DNA of 64,000 nucleotides from Euborellia annulipes. Taxonomy: Eukaryota > Arthropoda > Insecta > Dermaptera > Anisolabididae. Positions 25,150-36,597 of the stretch are shown one piece after another. The notes below the pieces were generated by a model. The model was given only the letters and a program-made list of their open reading frames with translations. It ran no database searches and was not told the DNA's origin. Position numbers and translations under genes: made by a program. Where the stretch lies: NCBI GenBank assembly GCA_023213315.1, contig JAKCPI010011580.1:1-64000 (forward strand). The letters are read 5' to 3'. The number at the start of each line of letters is the position of its first letter. Within the stretch, counting starts at the first letter, position 1.

Positions 25150-25345
25150 TCAGCCTGAGAATTGAAATTGAACAGAAAAATAATTTTTAATTCGTGTTTT
25201 GATTGGGCAAATTGCGTTTCCCTGGACTTGAACCAGGACTTTTTGAGTCCGCCGCGAAAGTGGAAAGTCCTGGTTCGAGTCCAGGGGGGGGGGGGGCGAT
25301 TTGCCCAATCTAAATATAAATTATCTCGGATATTTTCATTATCTT
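25150..25345. repeat. Palindrome built from mirrored tRNA T-arm sequence
   Basis: Arms: GATTGGGCAAATTGCGTTTC and complement; each arm carries a B-box-like GTCCTGGTTCGAGTCCAGG on one strand. The unpaired top holds GAGTCCGCCGCGAAAGTGG. A diverged relative at about 25900-26010 keeps GGTCCCGGTTCGAGTCCAGG. Confidence 0.6.
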
Positions 25346-25348
25346 AAC

Positions 25349-25641
25349 CAGAGCAGTATTTCTAAATAGGATAAGTAGGCTGCAGCCTACAAATTTTCAG
25401 AGGAAGCAGTTTGGAAAATGTATTATTATTTATAATTATTTATTTGGAAAGTTTATTCAAAATTAAACTGAAGCATTTCAGACGTTAATAATATTTTTCC
25501 TACGAATTTAAGAATAAGAAAAAAAACTCTATTATCCTTTTGTTGTATAAAACAAATGTATTATACAAATATGAACCATAGAGGGGGCGGCAAATGGATT
25601 TAGCCTATAGGCAGCAAACCCTACTCTTAAATCCGGCCCTG
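25349..25641. mobile_element. hAT-type MITE, 293 bp
   Basis: Right end CTTAAATCCGGCCCTG; left end CAGAGCAGTATTTC is diverged. ATCTTAAC is repeated at 25341-25348 and 25642-25649. A related copy lies at 21575-21811 with the same GAGGGGGCGGCAAATGGA interior segment but no clear left end. Confidence 0.75.
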
Positions 25642-26139
25642 ATCTTAACAAAACTCTAACTAGCTAGAAATAATTTTATACTCGGTGCGGGAATATATAG
25701 CTATAAAAAGTAATATTTTTCGACCTTGCCAATATTTCTCGTCTAAAAATTTTTTTGTTTAAATATTCCAGACTACCTGAGTGTATTAAACGAAATAATT
25801 CAACTTCAGACTGAGATCCGAAAATCCAACTTTTTTGATAATAAAAATTTTCGAAATTCTAATTTCATCATTATAATAGGCAGTAGTGAGAAGAGTTTAT
25901 TTGGCTGATGAGGATCAAGATAGTCCGCTTGCCACGAAAACATGGAGGTCCCGGTTCGAGTCCAGGGGGCAAAATTTTGCCCTATTATCTCGCATATTTG
26001 ATATATTAAACAATATATTGATTGGCTAATAATTAACAGTCTTTTTGAGCGTTGATTGAAATAAATTCCTTCTTTTCCTACCAAGTTAATAAAAAATTCT
26101 TGACAAGACACTATTAATAAATAGGTACGGTAGCCTATC

Positions 26140-27690
26140 AAGAGAAATTAAAGAAATTTATTTTATTTAGCTTTCGGCGTTTCAAACTCTGGTCGTACTC
26201 TTTTTCGAGAAAGACCCTTCGTTTCCTAATGAAACAAATAAAGAAAATAAACATTATGCCTATTCATCGCACATCAACGTAACCTTATTTGTTCTGTGCT
26301 CAAAACATCACAAAAACCAACCATTTTATAAATACTCTCTCAAAAATTTTTAAAAGCATTATTTTGACAAAACTATCGCGAGAAGACTGCCCGACAGTTA
26401 TATATATATATATATATATATAAAAAAAAATTATTTTCGCTATTTCGCTTTATTGAATATTCACAGCCAGCCCAAATAACTCCACATAAGTGGCCTGTTA
26501 ATTTATATCTAAATTATTCCATACATACAGTGCGTAGAGCCTAAATTAAGGTAGTTGACAAGCGGCTTTGTTCAAAACCACCAAATTCATAATCTAATTT
26601 TATTTAATTATTAAATTATAATCTAGCAACTTAACGTTAATATTTAATAACATTATTTGATCATCATTTTTTTTTTAACCACCTTATTTATCCATTTCAC
26701 TTTTTATTTCAAATTGAATGAAGCAACAGGTTAATACAGAGTTTCAATTTATTTTTACAGACGATTAACTTTAATTATTTTCTTTCCTTTTTTTTTTTTT
26801 ACTTTATTTTGATTAGTAAATAATTCATACAAATCTTTTGAAAGAGATAGAATATTTATTATTTATCAAAACAAATTGTTTTTATTTCTTAAGAAAAAAA
26901 ATCAAAGAAAAATAAACACAAACAAGAAAGCGTTAAATTAAAATAGGAAAAAAAAAACGTTGATTTTTTATAAACCTGTTCCGATGTGGCCCTGAAATTC
27001 AAAGTCTTTTGGATTGTGATGTATGAACATTTACAATCATAAAAATGATATTTTATTTTAGTTTACTAAATTTTTTACGGTTTTTTATTTTATTTATTTA
27101 CTTAAGCAGAAAAGGTTTTAAAAAGTCAGAATTTTAGAGGCCGATGAGGTTTTTCTAGTTTAATTTTCATTTCCCCCCTGGCTACGCCCTGGGCACAAAG
27201 CGTTTAACGACCTTCTTCCATTTGGATTGAATTTTATTAAAATTACTTCTCGTAAATATTTTAATTTTTAGTATTTAAACGCAATAATTAATTTTAAATA
27301 AAATTTTAATAAAGTGGCGGCCGTAAACAGTTTGTGTAAAATCAGTGATTATAAAATTTAGATTAATCGCTTCCAATATATATTTGAATCTCTCGTTAAA
27401 ATGGCTTAAAATAAATCGTTTATTTTACTCTCTAATAAAAGTAAAAGACAATTTGATTGACAAAATAAATGGATTTAAATAAATAAATAGTGAGAAGGCG
27501 CTAGCAACTCATTTATGACAAAGGGGACAAACCCTATTGTTAGAGTTGACCTGATTACATAAATCGAGTATGCAGTTTAAAACGTAAATTTTTTGGATTA
27601 TAAAAAATTTTAATAAGATTCTAATGTTTAAATTTCCAAAATTATGGAATTATTTAAGAATGAGATTGCACCGACCATTCAGAACGCTTC
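26140..27690. other. AT-rich stretch without gene
   Basis: (TA)n at 26399-26420, many T-runs, and no supported ORF or recent repeat insertion. A truncated family A copy begins at about 27690. Confidence 0.4.
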
Positions 27691-28254
27691 CTAGGTAAAT
27701 CGTACTAGTACTTTACTGATGCACTTTTTCAGTTTTTTTCGATTTTCTCTAAATTTGCTCCAATGATTTTTTTTAAATTCAAAAATCAATTATTTTTAAG
27801 ATTCTCTTTAAAATGTATATTCTCATTTTGTCATTGAAATCTACTGAAGACCACTTTCCTCTTGTACTTCACAGAAAAGATAGGGGAATGGTTGCCATGG
27901 TAAAAAAATTTAAATATTTTCCTACTTTTTCCCTACTTTCTCTTACCTATGGAAATCATTTAATACTATATATTTAGAGAGACTAAATTTTGTTCCACCT
28001 TTCGATTGAAAATTTGATTTCGTCTCCCACGTTTGGGTCCCAAGGGGTTGGGGGGGTGTGTGTGTGGGAAGAGGGAAATGATCTGACTCTTGTGATTTTT
28101 ATTATTTTTTTTTTGTGAACGAGTCATATCCCAAAGAGCTAGGAGTTTTCAAATCATATTTAGATTAGTTTTTGGCCGTAACCGAATATTCGGTAGGGTC
28201 CTAGTTTTAACCAAACATTTCCTCCAAAATTCTTTTTTAAATTCATATATTATT

Positions 28255-28870
28255 ATTATTTTTTAGTTGCTCTTTAAAATGTATATTCTCATTTTGTGAT
28301 TGAAATCTTCTGAAGACCACTTTACTCTTGTACTCAAAAAAATAGGGATACGGTCCATTGAAAAAAAAAAGTATCGATACTTGTAAACTTGGTATCTTGA
28401 ATCGAAAAGAACCCTAGTATCGGATACCAAATAAATGTCGATCACAAAAAGTACTCGAGTGAAAAGCAAAGTACTAGTATCAAAACAAAAGTATCGATAC
28501 CAGATTTTTTTAAACATTGACACTTTTTTCGTGTCACCTACACTTCATAGGCCTACAGTCTTTTCGGCAACTTAGGCCATAGAAAACTTAGGAGAAATGG
28601 TTATTTATGAATTAAATAGGGGGCCATTTGGTATCAAAATGGCATAAATAAAACAAAAGAACAACTGGGGGTCCGAACCCCCGAGGTTTGGTATTTGAAG
28701 TTGGCACCCCCTCCACCCCCCGTTTTCCCATACTTATAAATTTTATATCTTGAAATTCGAATGCACCGTACTGTCGGAAACTAAATATATGTCGACACAA
28801 AAAATCTGGTGTGACAAGCACAGAACACAACTTGTTGAGTGCTGTGCTCCAGTCACACCAGATTTTTTAT
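28255..28870 (-). mobile_element. Family A element broken by two other repeats
   Basis: Body sequence at 28262-28335 and the terminal part with long hairpin at 28728-28868. Between them lie a GTATCGATAC-bounded segment (28366-28502) and a diverged SINE (28506-28713). A second truncated family A copy is at 27700-27995. Confidence 0.6.
28506..28713 (-). mobile_element. Diverged SINE-1 copy
   Basis: Tail (28506-28560), TTTTCGGCAACTTAGGCCAT, shortened body and a changed B box (GGTCCGAACCCCCGAGG on the plus strand). Inserted in family A. Confidence 0.55.
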
Positions 28871-28999
28871 CAGATATAATGGAATAATTTAGGGAACAAT
28901 AATAATTTATTTTAAAAAATAACACATTCAAATTGTCTATTGACAGACATCCAACATCCAAAGCAAGCTCTTTGATTGGCTAATTATTTAATTTGATTG

Positions 29000-29393
29000 A
29001 CACGATATAAACGCAATTTCTTATTCTATTTTTTACCTTTAAAATCTTTAATAAATAAACTCTTATATTTTCGACGTTAATTAATTATATTATAATTTTC
29101 TCACCTTCTCTACTCGAGAAGAGAAATTTTAATTTAGCAATAAATAAGAAATCGAATCAATATTCCAACGTGCATGTAAACATGATCAAAAGGAATTTAT
29201 TTATCAACATCCATATTTTATAATATATGTATGAATATATAGTGTCTGTTTTTTGGGATGTAAAAATGAAATAAACTTTTTTGAAAGTGAGTAAGAACAA
29301 GGGGCAGGAACGACAGCTACGACCTAAAACATCTTGATCGGATTGGGATCGAATCTATATTCTGAAGAGACATCGGACTAACTGAAAGAGAGA

Positions 29394-29427
<34 letters not shown>

Positions 29428-30060
29428 AAACAAGAAGACAAGAGGAAAGAACCTGCCTGGTAAACGGATCATTAAAAATTCGGAAGTGGGTGGAGTGGTT
29501 TTATAAACTGAAATCTAAATTATACAAATTATCCAGTTTTAACGTTTATCCAATTTATGGAAATCCGCAGAAAGGAATAAACATGGAGCTTCTTATTTGT
29601 GTTTATAATCAGAGATTATATCAGTTTAATCAAATGATATGGCTGAATAAATACTTTAGTATTATAATATAATATACTGGTAATAGAATTTAATAACGAT
29701 AGTCGCCTATGAATTATTACGAGGTTTATTCAAATGAAATCCTTAATTATTTATTATGAGACAAATAAATATAAATCATTTTTGGATGTAAACAAGGCGT
29801 GCACTGAACGTATTTCACCACTTCGAAAGTTCATGGGCGAAATTCTTTAGATTATGATATTAGCTATTAATATTATTATCTACATAGATGTATAATAGAA
29901 AATTAAAAACAATAGGTCTTAAATTTTAATGATTTATTAAAAATTAACTTTGTAACTCTTGATACTTATTTCGGCATTCTTGTGTCATTTTGTGACTTAT
30001 TAAGACGACACAAAAGTGTTGAAATATGTATGTCTAGAAAGAGGTGTGCGTCTCCAAAAG
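29000..30060. other. Unique stretch with a GA microsatellite
   Basis: GA repeat at 29396-29426 within a G/C-richer block. 29930-30030 resembles a decayed palindrome of family F type (GACACAAAAGTGTTGAAATA). No gene recognised. Confidence 0.35.
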
Positions 30061-30700
30061 CCGTTAGAAGACGATTGACTACCGAGCTACTCTAGGCGGC
30101 AAGAGATGGCGTTAGTTTTTCCCATGGGAATACAAGGGATTAATTCCATTTCATTTGAAAGATTCCAGCTAATTAAATAAGGGTAAAAAATTAATTATTT
30201 TTTAACACAATGATTACTAATTTAATTATCTATAACAGGGGCGTATATAGAAATTTTTTTCGGGGGGGGCCCGAACTCAAAAATTTTTCTGCGGAAAATT
30301 TTTTTTAAGAAATTATATTTTTTTCATACGAAATTTTTTGAGGAATATTTTTCTTTTGTGGAACCAAAGTTTTCCATCCTGCGGAAAAATTTGTTGCGCT
30401 GATGTCTGTATATCCCTATATATGTATAGGTGTTTGGGAAATTTCGGGGGGGCCCGGGCCCCCTCGGCCCCCCCTTATATACGCCCCTGATCTATAAGAT
30501 ATAGAGCGGATTTTTTAAAAATATCTTTTATTTAATGCGATTAATCTAAAAAAAAAATTTATTTTTTCGAAAATCAAAAAATGGGCTACTATAAGTTGTA
30601 AATATTTTAAATAGCTTTAATTAAAAAAAAATTTGAGGTCGATAGCTTCAAAATTGTGGCCGCTGGAGATTTCCATTAGAGACGCGCGCACCTTAATACA
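30060..30700 (+). repeat. Dispersed repeat R, copy interrupted by a hAT-type MITE
   Basis: Second copy of repeat R. Contains GGCGGCAAGAGATGGCGTTAG at its left and AAATTGTGGCCGCTGGAGAT at its right. Each copy gives the empty site for the insertion in the other. Confidence 0.6.
30236..30489. mobile_element. hAT-type MITE, 254 bp, 8-bp target duplication
   Basis: Terminal inverted repeat CAGGGGCGTATATA and complement. Flanked by ATCTATAA on both sides (30228-30235; 30490-30497). A paralogous uninterrupted site exists near 9538-9560 (ATCTTATAGATAATTAAATT on the plus strand). No coding capacity. Confidence 0.85.
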
Positions 30701-30904
30701 TTATTGAAACCTAGAGTTTTGACGTGACAACGTCTTACAAATCATGTGTCTATGGTGGCATGTTAGAGGGGCTTGCACGAAAAAGTTTATTGGCTTGAAT
30801 AACTCCTCTGTCTTAAGAGGTATAATTATGAGAAATATACGGTTAGAAAGAATGAGTTTTCAGCTAAAGATTTCACCATTTATTTTTTTTCCTATCATTT
30901 TATT

Positions 30905-31430
30905 TTACCGCGCTGCGGTAAATTAAAATTTGAAAGTTTAAACCCCTGTAGATTCTGAACGGCTAATCAGATCGGACTAAATGGGATGTCATTTGATGCA
31001 GAAAGAAAACCTCTAATAGAATAAATAAAAAAATCCCGAGTAATTAACTCCAAAATTGGTTTTTTCTCGAAAAACCTCATTTTGTAGGCAAAAAAATATC
31101 GAAAAATAGCCCTACTTGTGCAACGCCTAGCTACTTGACCATAAAAGCTATATTAAATCTAAATATAGTTTTAGAAAGAGTGGTTCAATACCCCGAGGGC
31201 TTTTTTTCTTTTTTTTTGATATGACGTCATTTTACCGCATGGGAGCACTCGGCGGGATTTCGTTTTTCGAAAATTTAAACCCCTGTAGATTCCGAACGGC
31301 TAATCAGATCAGACTAAATGAGATGTCATTTGGTGCAGAAAGATAACTTCTAATAGAATAAATAAAAAAATCTCGAGTAATTAACTCCAAAATTAATTTT
31401 TTTTCGAAAAACCTCATTTTTTAAGCATAT
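30905..31430 (+). repeat. Tandem duplication of a roughly 150-bp block, spaced about 340 bp
   Basis: TTTAAACCCCTGTAGATTC at about 30937 recurs at about 31277. Each is followed by GAACGGCTAATCAGATC, a similar body and CGAAAAACCTCATTTT. A TTTTACCGC block precedes both copies. Confidence 0.65.
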
Positions 31431-31834
31431 GTCGCCCTTAATGGATAAAAGTTTGGCCACACCTGTCATATATTGTTTCAATGAAAATGTTTGAACATGT
31501 TTATTTATGAAAACAAACTACTAGTAAAAAAAAACAATACTTTCTCTCTTTATATTTCAATATAGGTAAGAGAAAAAAAAATTTTTTTTGAAATCAAGCA
31601 AAAGACGTTGTCACGTTAAAAAGCCACCGGCTGTGTAGAAGACACAGATAACACCTAATTTTTAAATTCTCCTATAATTTTTAATTATGATTATAATCAT
31701 CTGAGAACTGGAATTTTTTTTTTTACTACTGATCTACCGCAGATCACAACCTGATCTACTAAGAGACGGATCCAGAATTTTTTTTTTTTGTAAACGTATT
31801 TTTGCAATAAACATTTAAAAAAAAAGAAAGCTTT

Positions 31835-32565
31835 TGACATGAATCGAATACTTTCTCTCTATATATTTCATATATAGGGTAAGAGAAAGTAAAAAATCTG
31901 GTGTGACTGGCGCACAGCACACAACTTTCTCTTACCTTCGGTAATCGAAAGTTGTGTACTGTGCTTGTCACACCAGATTTTTTGTATCGACATGTATTTA
32001 GTTTCCGACAGTAGGGTACAATTGAATTCAAGATGTAAAATTTATAAGTATGGGAAAATATTTATATTTTGATACCATGGCAACCATTTCTCCTATCTTT
32101 TCTATGGAGTACAAGAGTAAAGTGGTCTTCAGAAGATTTCAATCACAAAATGAGAATATACATTTTATAGAGAATCTAAAAAATAATTGATTTTTGAATT
32201 TTAAAAAAAATCGTTGGAGCAAATTTAGAGAAAATCGAAAAAAACTGAAAAAGTAATCAGTAAAGTGCTAGTACTCTTTGGCTGATTTTGTTCAAAAGCT
32301 TCTGTCGTCCCATGGGGGTGCCTAACTTAAATATAAAATTTCAACTTCCTAGCTCTTTTCGTTCTTGAGATATTTTGTTCACAGCACACACACAGACAGA
32401 CACACACAGACACACAGACAGACCATGTCGCGAAAACCACTTTTTTGGATTCAGGGGACCTCAAAACGTGAAGATCCATCAAAATCTCGACATCGAATTT
32501 TTGACATGAATCGAATACTTTCTCTCTATATATTTCATATATAGGGTAAGAGAAAGTAAAAAGAC
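31835..32565 (+). mobile_element. Family A element preceded by a second copy of its own right end
   Basis: A complete copy spans 31889-32565. The roughly 57 bases before it (31835-31892) repeat the right terminus seen at 32500-32560, including private variants such as TTTCATATATAGGG. The old right end therefore abuts the next left end: ...GAGAAAGTAAAAAATCTGG. This tail-to-head join is seen directly. Confidence 0.8.
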
Positions 32566-32742
32566 GAATCTTAATTTCATAAAAACACGAAAAAAAAAAT
32601 TCAAGAAATCTTAGTTTTTTTTTTTTTTTTTTTGTCAAATTTTATACAATTTGACATGGAATGTCTCATTTGAAAATCTACCTTATTAATTAAAATAAAT
32701 ATAATGTTTAAAATGTTTAGAATTCGAAGGACGTTGCAACCA

Positions 32743-33060
32743 GGAAATTAAATAAAAATTTTATTTTCTTTTTTATTCGCCGACGTTTCGGGCGCTGATC
32801 ACGACCCCTTCATCAAGGCAAATATTGTTAAATATACACAATCAGAGGTATTTATATAATTATTGCAATCAATATCTAATTTCTTAATAAATGTAAATAC
32901 ATATTAAAAAGATTTATTAAGAAATTAGATATGATTGCAATCTTTATATAAATACCTAAGATAGTGTATATTTAACAATATTTGCCCTGATGAAGGGGTC
33001 GTGATTGGCGTCCGAAAAGTCGGCGATTAAAAATTAAATGAAATTTTTATTTAATTTCCT
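32743..33060. repeat. Long palindrome with two hairpin motifs
   Basis: Arms 32743-32902 and 32910-33060. The plus-strand right arm carries CTGATGAAGGGGTCGTGATT then GGCGTCCGAAAAGTC; the left arm has the mirror. Ends resemble those of 16605-16800 (AATTAAATAAAA, TTGCAGCC-like). Confidence 0.7.
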
Positions 33061-33825
33061 TGCTGCAACCTCCTTTGAATCCTGATAGAGTCTCTACAGC
33101 CATAAAAAAAAATTTAATTAAAATGTTCTTATTTCTTCAAAATAAAATAAACAATTTGAAGTCTTGAAGATTGACGAGATCCTCCTCTGCCCTGAGGATC
33201 TACTTGACGGATTTTATTTGGAAATTCGAATGAGCTACAATTCTAAATCACCCCATATTTGCTAAAAAAAAAAAGGTATGAAGGCGTTTTAGAAGAGCAG
33301 CTGGTTTTTAATTCATTCACATTTCCAAATGATTTGAATAAATTTTAACACTCTGACCAGGAAGCGGATATTTACAAATTCTAAAATTATTATATTTATT
33401 TCAAAAGATTTTTCTTTTTCTTCCCTATTTTGCATTTTCTTTCTTTGATATAAAATTACTGGTCGGTCTGGCGTTGGCTAGCGGGCAATTTCAAGATTAT
33501 TTACCGTCAAAGCGTTACGGACTGAAAAATAGCTCTGCAAACATCCTTCCTTATTTATACGACAAAAACAACATACATATAAGGCGGCTAGGGTCAGGAA
33601 TTATAAAGAGAAAAGGTACATTGGGAAATCTTAATGTCACTTGTATCAAATAAATCATACGAGACCAAAAAGGGCCGGCGGGGAAAATATTTACGGTTTA
33701 AACTATGTAGTATAATTCTTTTTTTAAGGGTTAAATTTTATTTAAAAATCTATCGCTCACATGTTTTATCTTGTTTAGGTTATTAAGCTATAATCGGTTT
33801 TATATAAAACATTTTGTTTCTTAAG

Positions 33826-33972
33826 TCAACATTTTCGGCATCTGAGGTCATTTAGCCATCTTTAATTTCAATTAATTTTAGAAATTAGTTCAATTAATGT
33901 CGCATGGGACTTGATGCGAACCCCTGACCCCTAGCACAAGAGGCAAGAACTCTATCGCTGTGCTATGGCCCA
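33826..33972 (-). mobile_element. SINE with a second type of tRNA head and the shared 3' domain
   Basis: The plus strand reads TTTTCGGCATCTGAGGTCAT (shared domain, reversed), then CAATTAATTTT, then a tRNA-like head with GATGCGAACCCCTGACC (B box reversed) and GCACAAGAGGCAAGAACTCT. Similar pieces: 7400-7535 and 16895-17020. The head differs from SINE-1. Confidence 0.6.
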
Positions 33973-33989
33973 GTGGCGAGTCAACGCTA

Positions 33990-34578
33990 GGGCTGTGCAA
34001 AATAATCGTTTATTCACCGATTATTTTCTTAAAAAATAATCGATTATTAACAAAAAAATAATCGATTAATCAATTATTGGGTAAATATTTTCATGGGATC
34101 GAGACTCATTTAAAAAAAATCAAATGGTTTTCGAGAGAGGGAAAAATAGAAATTTTACTAAAAAAAATTTTCGCAAAAAAAAAACAACAACGTATAATCG
34201 ATTATTTTTTTTCGATAATCGAACACCCCTAAAAAAAGGTCGTCTGTCCGGATCCAATAATCGATTAGTCAATTAGTCAATCGGAATAATCGATTATTTG
34301 TTCCCATATTGAGGAGGCTCGTGACTAATCGGATAAGCTGCGGATTATAAATCTATAGACTTGCCCACCCAACTCGGGTTCAAATCCCACTTGCCATGAA
34401 AATTTTCAAACATCGCTAATGTTTTCTCCGTCTCTCTGTAATTGGAGTTAATCTCTGTTGAGAGATGTAGAAATTAAAAAAAAAAATAATAATCGATAAT
34501 CGATTATTTGTTCCCATAATCGACAATCGATTATTTTTTCCCATAATCGATTATTTTTTCCCATAATCGAACACCCCT
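33990..34578. mobile_element. DNA element rich in ATAATCGATTATT repeats
   Basis: Terminal segments AGGGCTGTGCAAAATAATCG and complement of TAGGGGTGTTCGATTAT. Inside are at least eight ATAATCGATTAT-type subrepeats and a nested SINE (34318-34470). The TAGGGGTGT start resembles some hAT-type MITEs; no clear target duplication. Confidence 0.5.
34318..34470 (+). mobile_element. SINE with Leu/Ser-like tRNA head nested in a DNA element
   Basis: A-box-like TGACTAATCGGATAAGC, an anticodon-arm-like GGATTATAAATCT, a long variable region and a very good B box CGGGTTCAAATCCCA. Then a non-tRNA body with GTTTTCTCCGTCTCTCTGTA. The class-II-like variable arm suggests derivation from tRNA-Leu. It has no clean acceptor stem, so it is not a tRNA gene. 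Confidence 0.6.
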
Positions 34579-35024
34579 ATTTAACACTTGTTTTCACTTA
34601 TGTGGCTAATTCAAATGATAACTTTACCCACAGCATTGCAGCACTTGACTTTATTTTAAAGAGGAATCCTTATTTTACATATTTTTTGGAGGGATATTAA
34701 ATAATAACAGGAGTTGATGGTCCATACCTGAAGCGAATCGTCAGCTGAGAATGACTAATAAAACAAATGAAAAAAATACTATCTGTATTATATTCCCTTG
34801 TTATTAAAATCTTCCAATTAAATCAATCATTTGTCATTGCGATCAGGTGAACATTTGCCATTCAAACATCGGAAAAATAAATTCTATTGTTTTGTGACGC
34901 CTGGCATTGTTCTGGCTCATTCCGCTACTAATGTTTGTAATTTTTATTTGAATTTAATTCAATTTTGCTCTAATAAATCGCGTATTGTAAATTGAGCATG
35001 GCGTATTTTATTTAAATAAAAAAT

Positions 35025-35545
35025 CTAGTGTGACTGGTCGTACAGCAAACAACTTTCTCTTACCTTCGACAATCAAAAGTTGTGTTCTGTGCTTTCCACA
35101 CCAGTTTATTGTGTCGACATATATTTAGTTTCCGCCGATATACATTGTATTTTTTTTAACACTCACACTTTTTTCTCATTCACACTATCTTCTCGGCAAC
35201 TCAGGCCATATAAGACATTAACGATACTCATTAATTTATTACCCTACAATTAGGGGGTCCAGGCATTCTTATTTAAGCCATTTGGTATCCAAATGACTTA
35301 AATAAAATCATCGGACTGCCTGGGGTCCGAACCCGCGACTTTTGGTATACGAGGTTAGCACGCTAACCACTACACCAAGCCCCGAGGGCGATATGCATTG
35401 TATATGTGTACGATGTTTTAAATTTCAACCTCCTAGCTCCAGGGGACCTCAAAACGTGTATATCCATCAAAATCTCGACATCGAATTTTTGACATGAATC
35501 CAATACTTACTCTCTCTATATATTAACATATATATAGAGGTAAGA
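35025..35545 (+). mobile_element. Family A element split by a SINE
   Basis: Long hairpin at 35025-35105, body up to the 14-base site at 35137-35150, SINE at 35151-35389, then the repeated site and the remaining body with the AT hairpin at about 35500-35545. Much of the internal body is deleted. Confidence 0.65.
35151..35389 (-). mobile_element. SINE-1 copy inserted in family A
   Basis: Flanked by GATATACATTGTAT (35137-35150) and GATATGCATTGTAT (35390-35403), a 14-base duplication with one change. The head differs slightly (GCTAACCACTACACCAAGC), so it is a subfamily. Proves that SINE-1 moved after this family A copy was in place. Confidence 0.82.
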
Positions 35546-35579
35546 GAAATAAAAATTGATTTCTTCAAAAGCCTAGGTA

Positions 35580-35775
35580 TTTTATAAGATTTAAACCTTC
35601 GACCGTTGGTTCTAGTTGAAACATTTTGTAAATTAAAATTAAATATACAAATTAAACACTGGGTTATTTGTTTCAAAGGTTTTATTAATTAAAAAACTAA
35701 CATTTGATACGTATTTCGACAATTCCTTGTCATCATCAAACAAATAACCTAGTGTTTAATTTGTATATTTAATTT
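35580..35775. repeat. Palindrome family F, copy 3
   Basis: Same side sequence as copy 1 (TTTAAACCTTCGACCGTTGG). The left arm has TACGTATTTCGACAATTCC and TGTCATCATCA; the right arm is truncated to the outer part. Only one motif remains. Confidence 0.6.
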
Positions 35776-36597
35776 TAATCCTATGTATTTAATCAAAAAT
35801 TTTATTAAAATTTTGTAAAAGCCTACTAATTGAAGTCAAGTTGTTGAAGAATACAAAAGCGTAGACATCCAATCGTTCAGAAGTTTGTTTTATTAAAATT
35901 ATTCCTCCTACCAAATGATAAAAATAAATACGAACGATATGGCCTCAGATACCAAAAAATAACGGACTTATTCCATTCCCGGATGGTTTCCTCGCCGCAA
36001 GCACAACCTCGGCTAGTTATATATGAGACCATATTGGGAAAGATCATAAGAGAAGAAAGAAAAAAAAAAGAAAAAGAAGACGGCTTCTAAAATGATTCCA
36101 AGGGTGGAGTCCGGTTAACATTCCGTTCCTACTGAGAGGACTCGCACACAAACACACACACACACACACAGATGACCAAATCCACCTGCGAGGGAATATA
36201 TATCTATCTAGATCAATCATTTAAAACGGAATAATCCCTCCGACTTCAATCAATATTTCCAACATGAAAATTTCATTAATAAATATTATTTAAAGGCGAG
36301 GGAGTAAATCATGTCACTTAATTACTTTCCTTTACTATTAATGATCAGGCCTCTGTTTTTTTTTTTTTTATATCTTTAACCTTCCAATCAAAAGAACAAA
36401 AAAAAAAAAAAAAAAAAATCAATTTTTTTGTTGTTGCCCATCCCTGAAAAAATTCTAATTGTGAACATGTTATTTTTTATATCCCATAGAAGCAAGTTTA
36501 CGAATTTTTTGACCTGGGAAATTTTTTCCGAGAGTGTGACGGTTCGTGTGATTGCCCTCTCTCCACCAAATGAATAAATTTTAAAGAATACAAAATA

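Noticed and set aside
16605..33060. Rho-independent-type terminators at strong hairpins
   Set aside because: The genome is eukaryotic and the hairpins belong to dispersed repeats.
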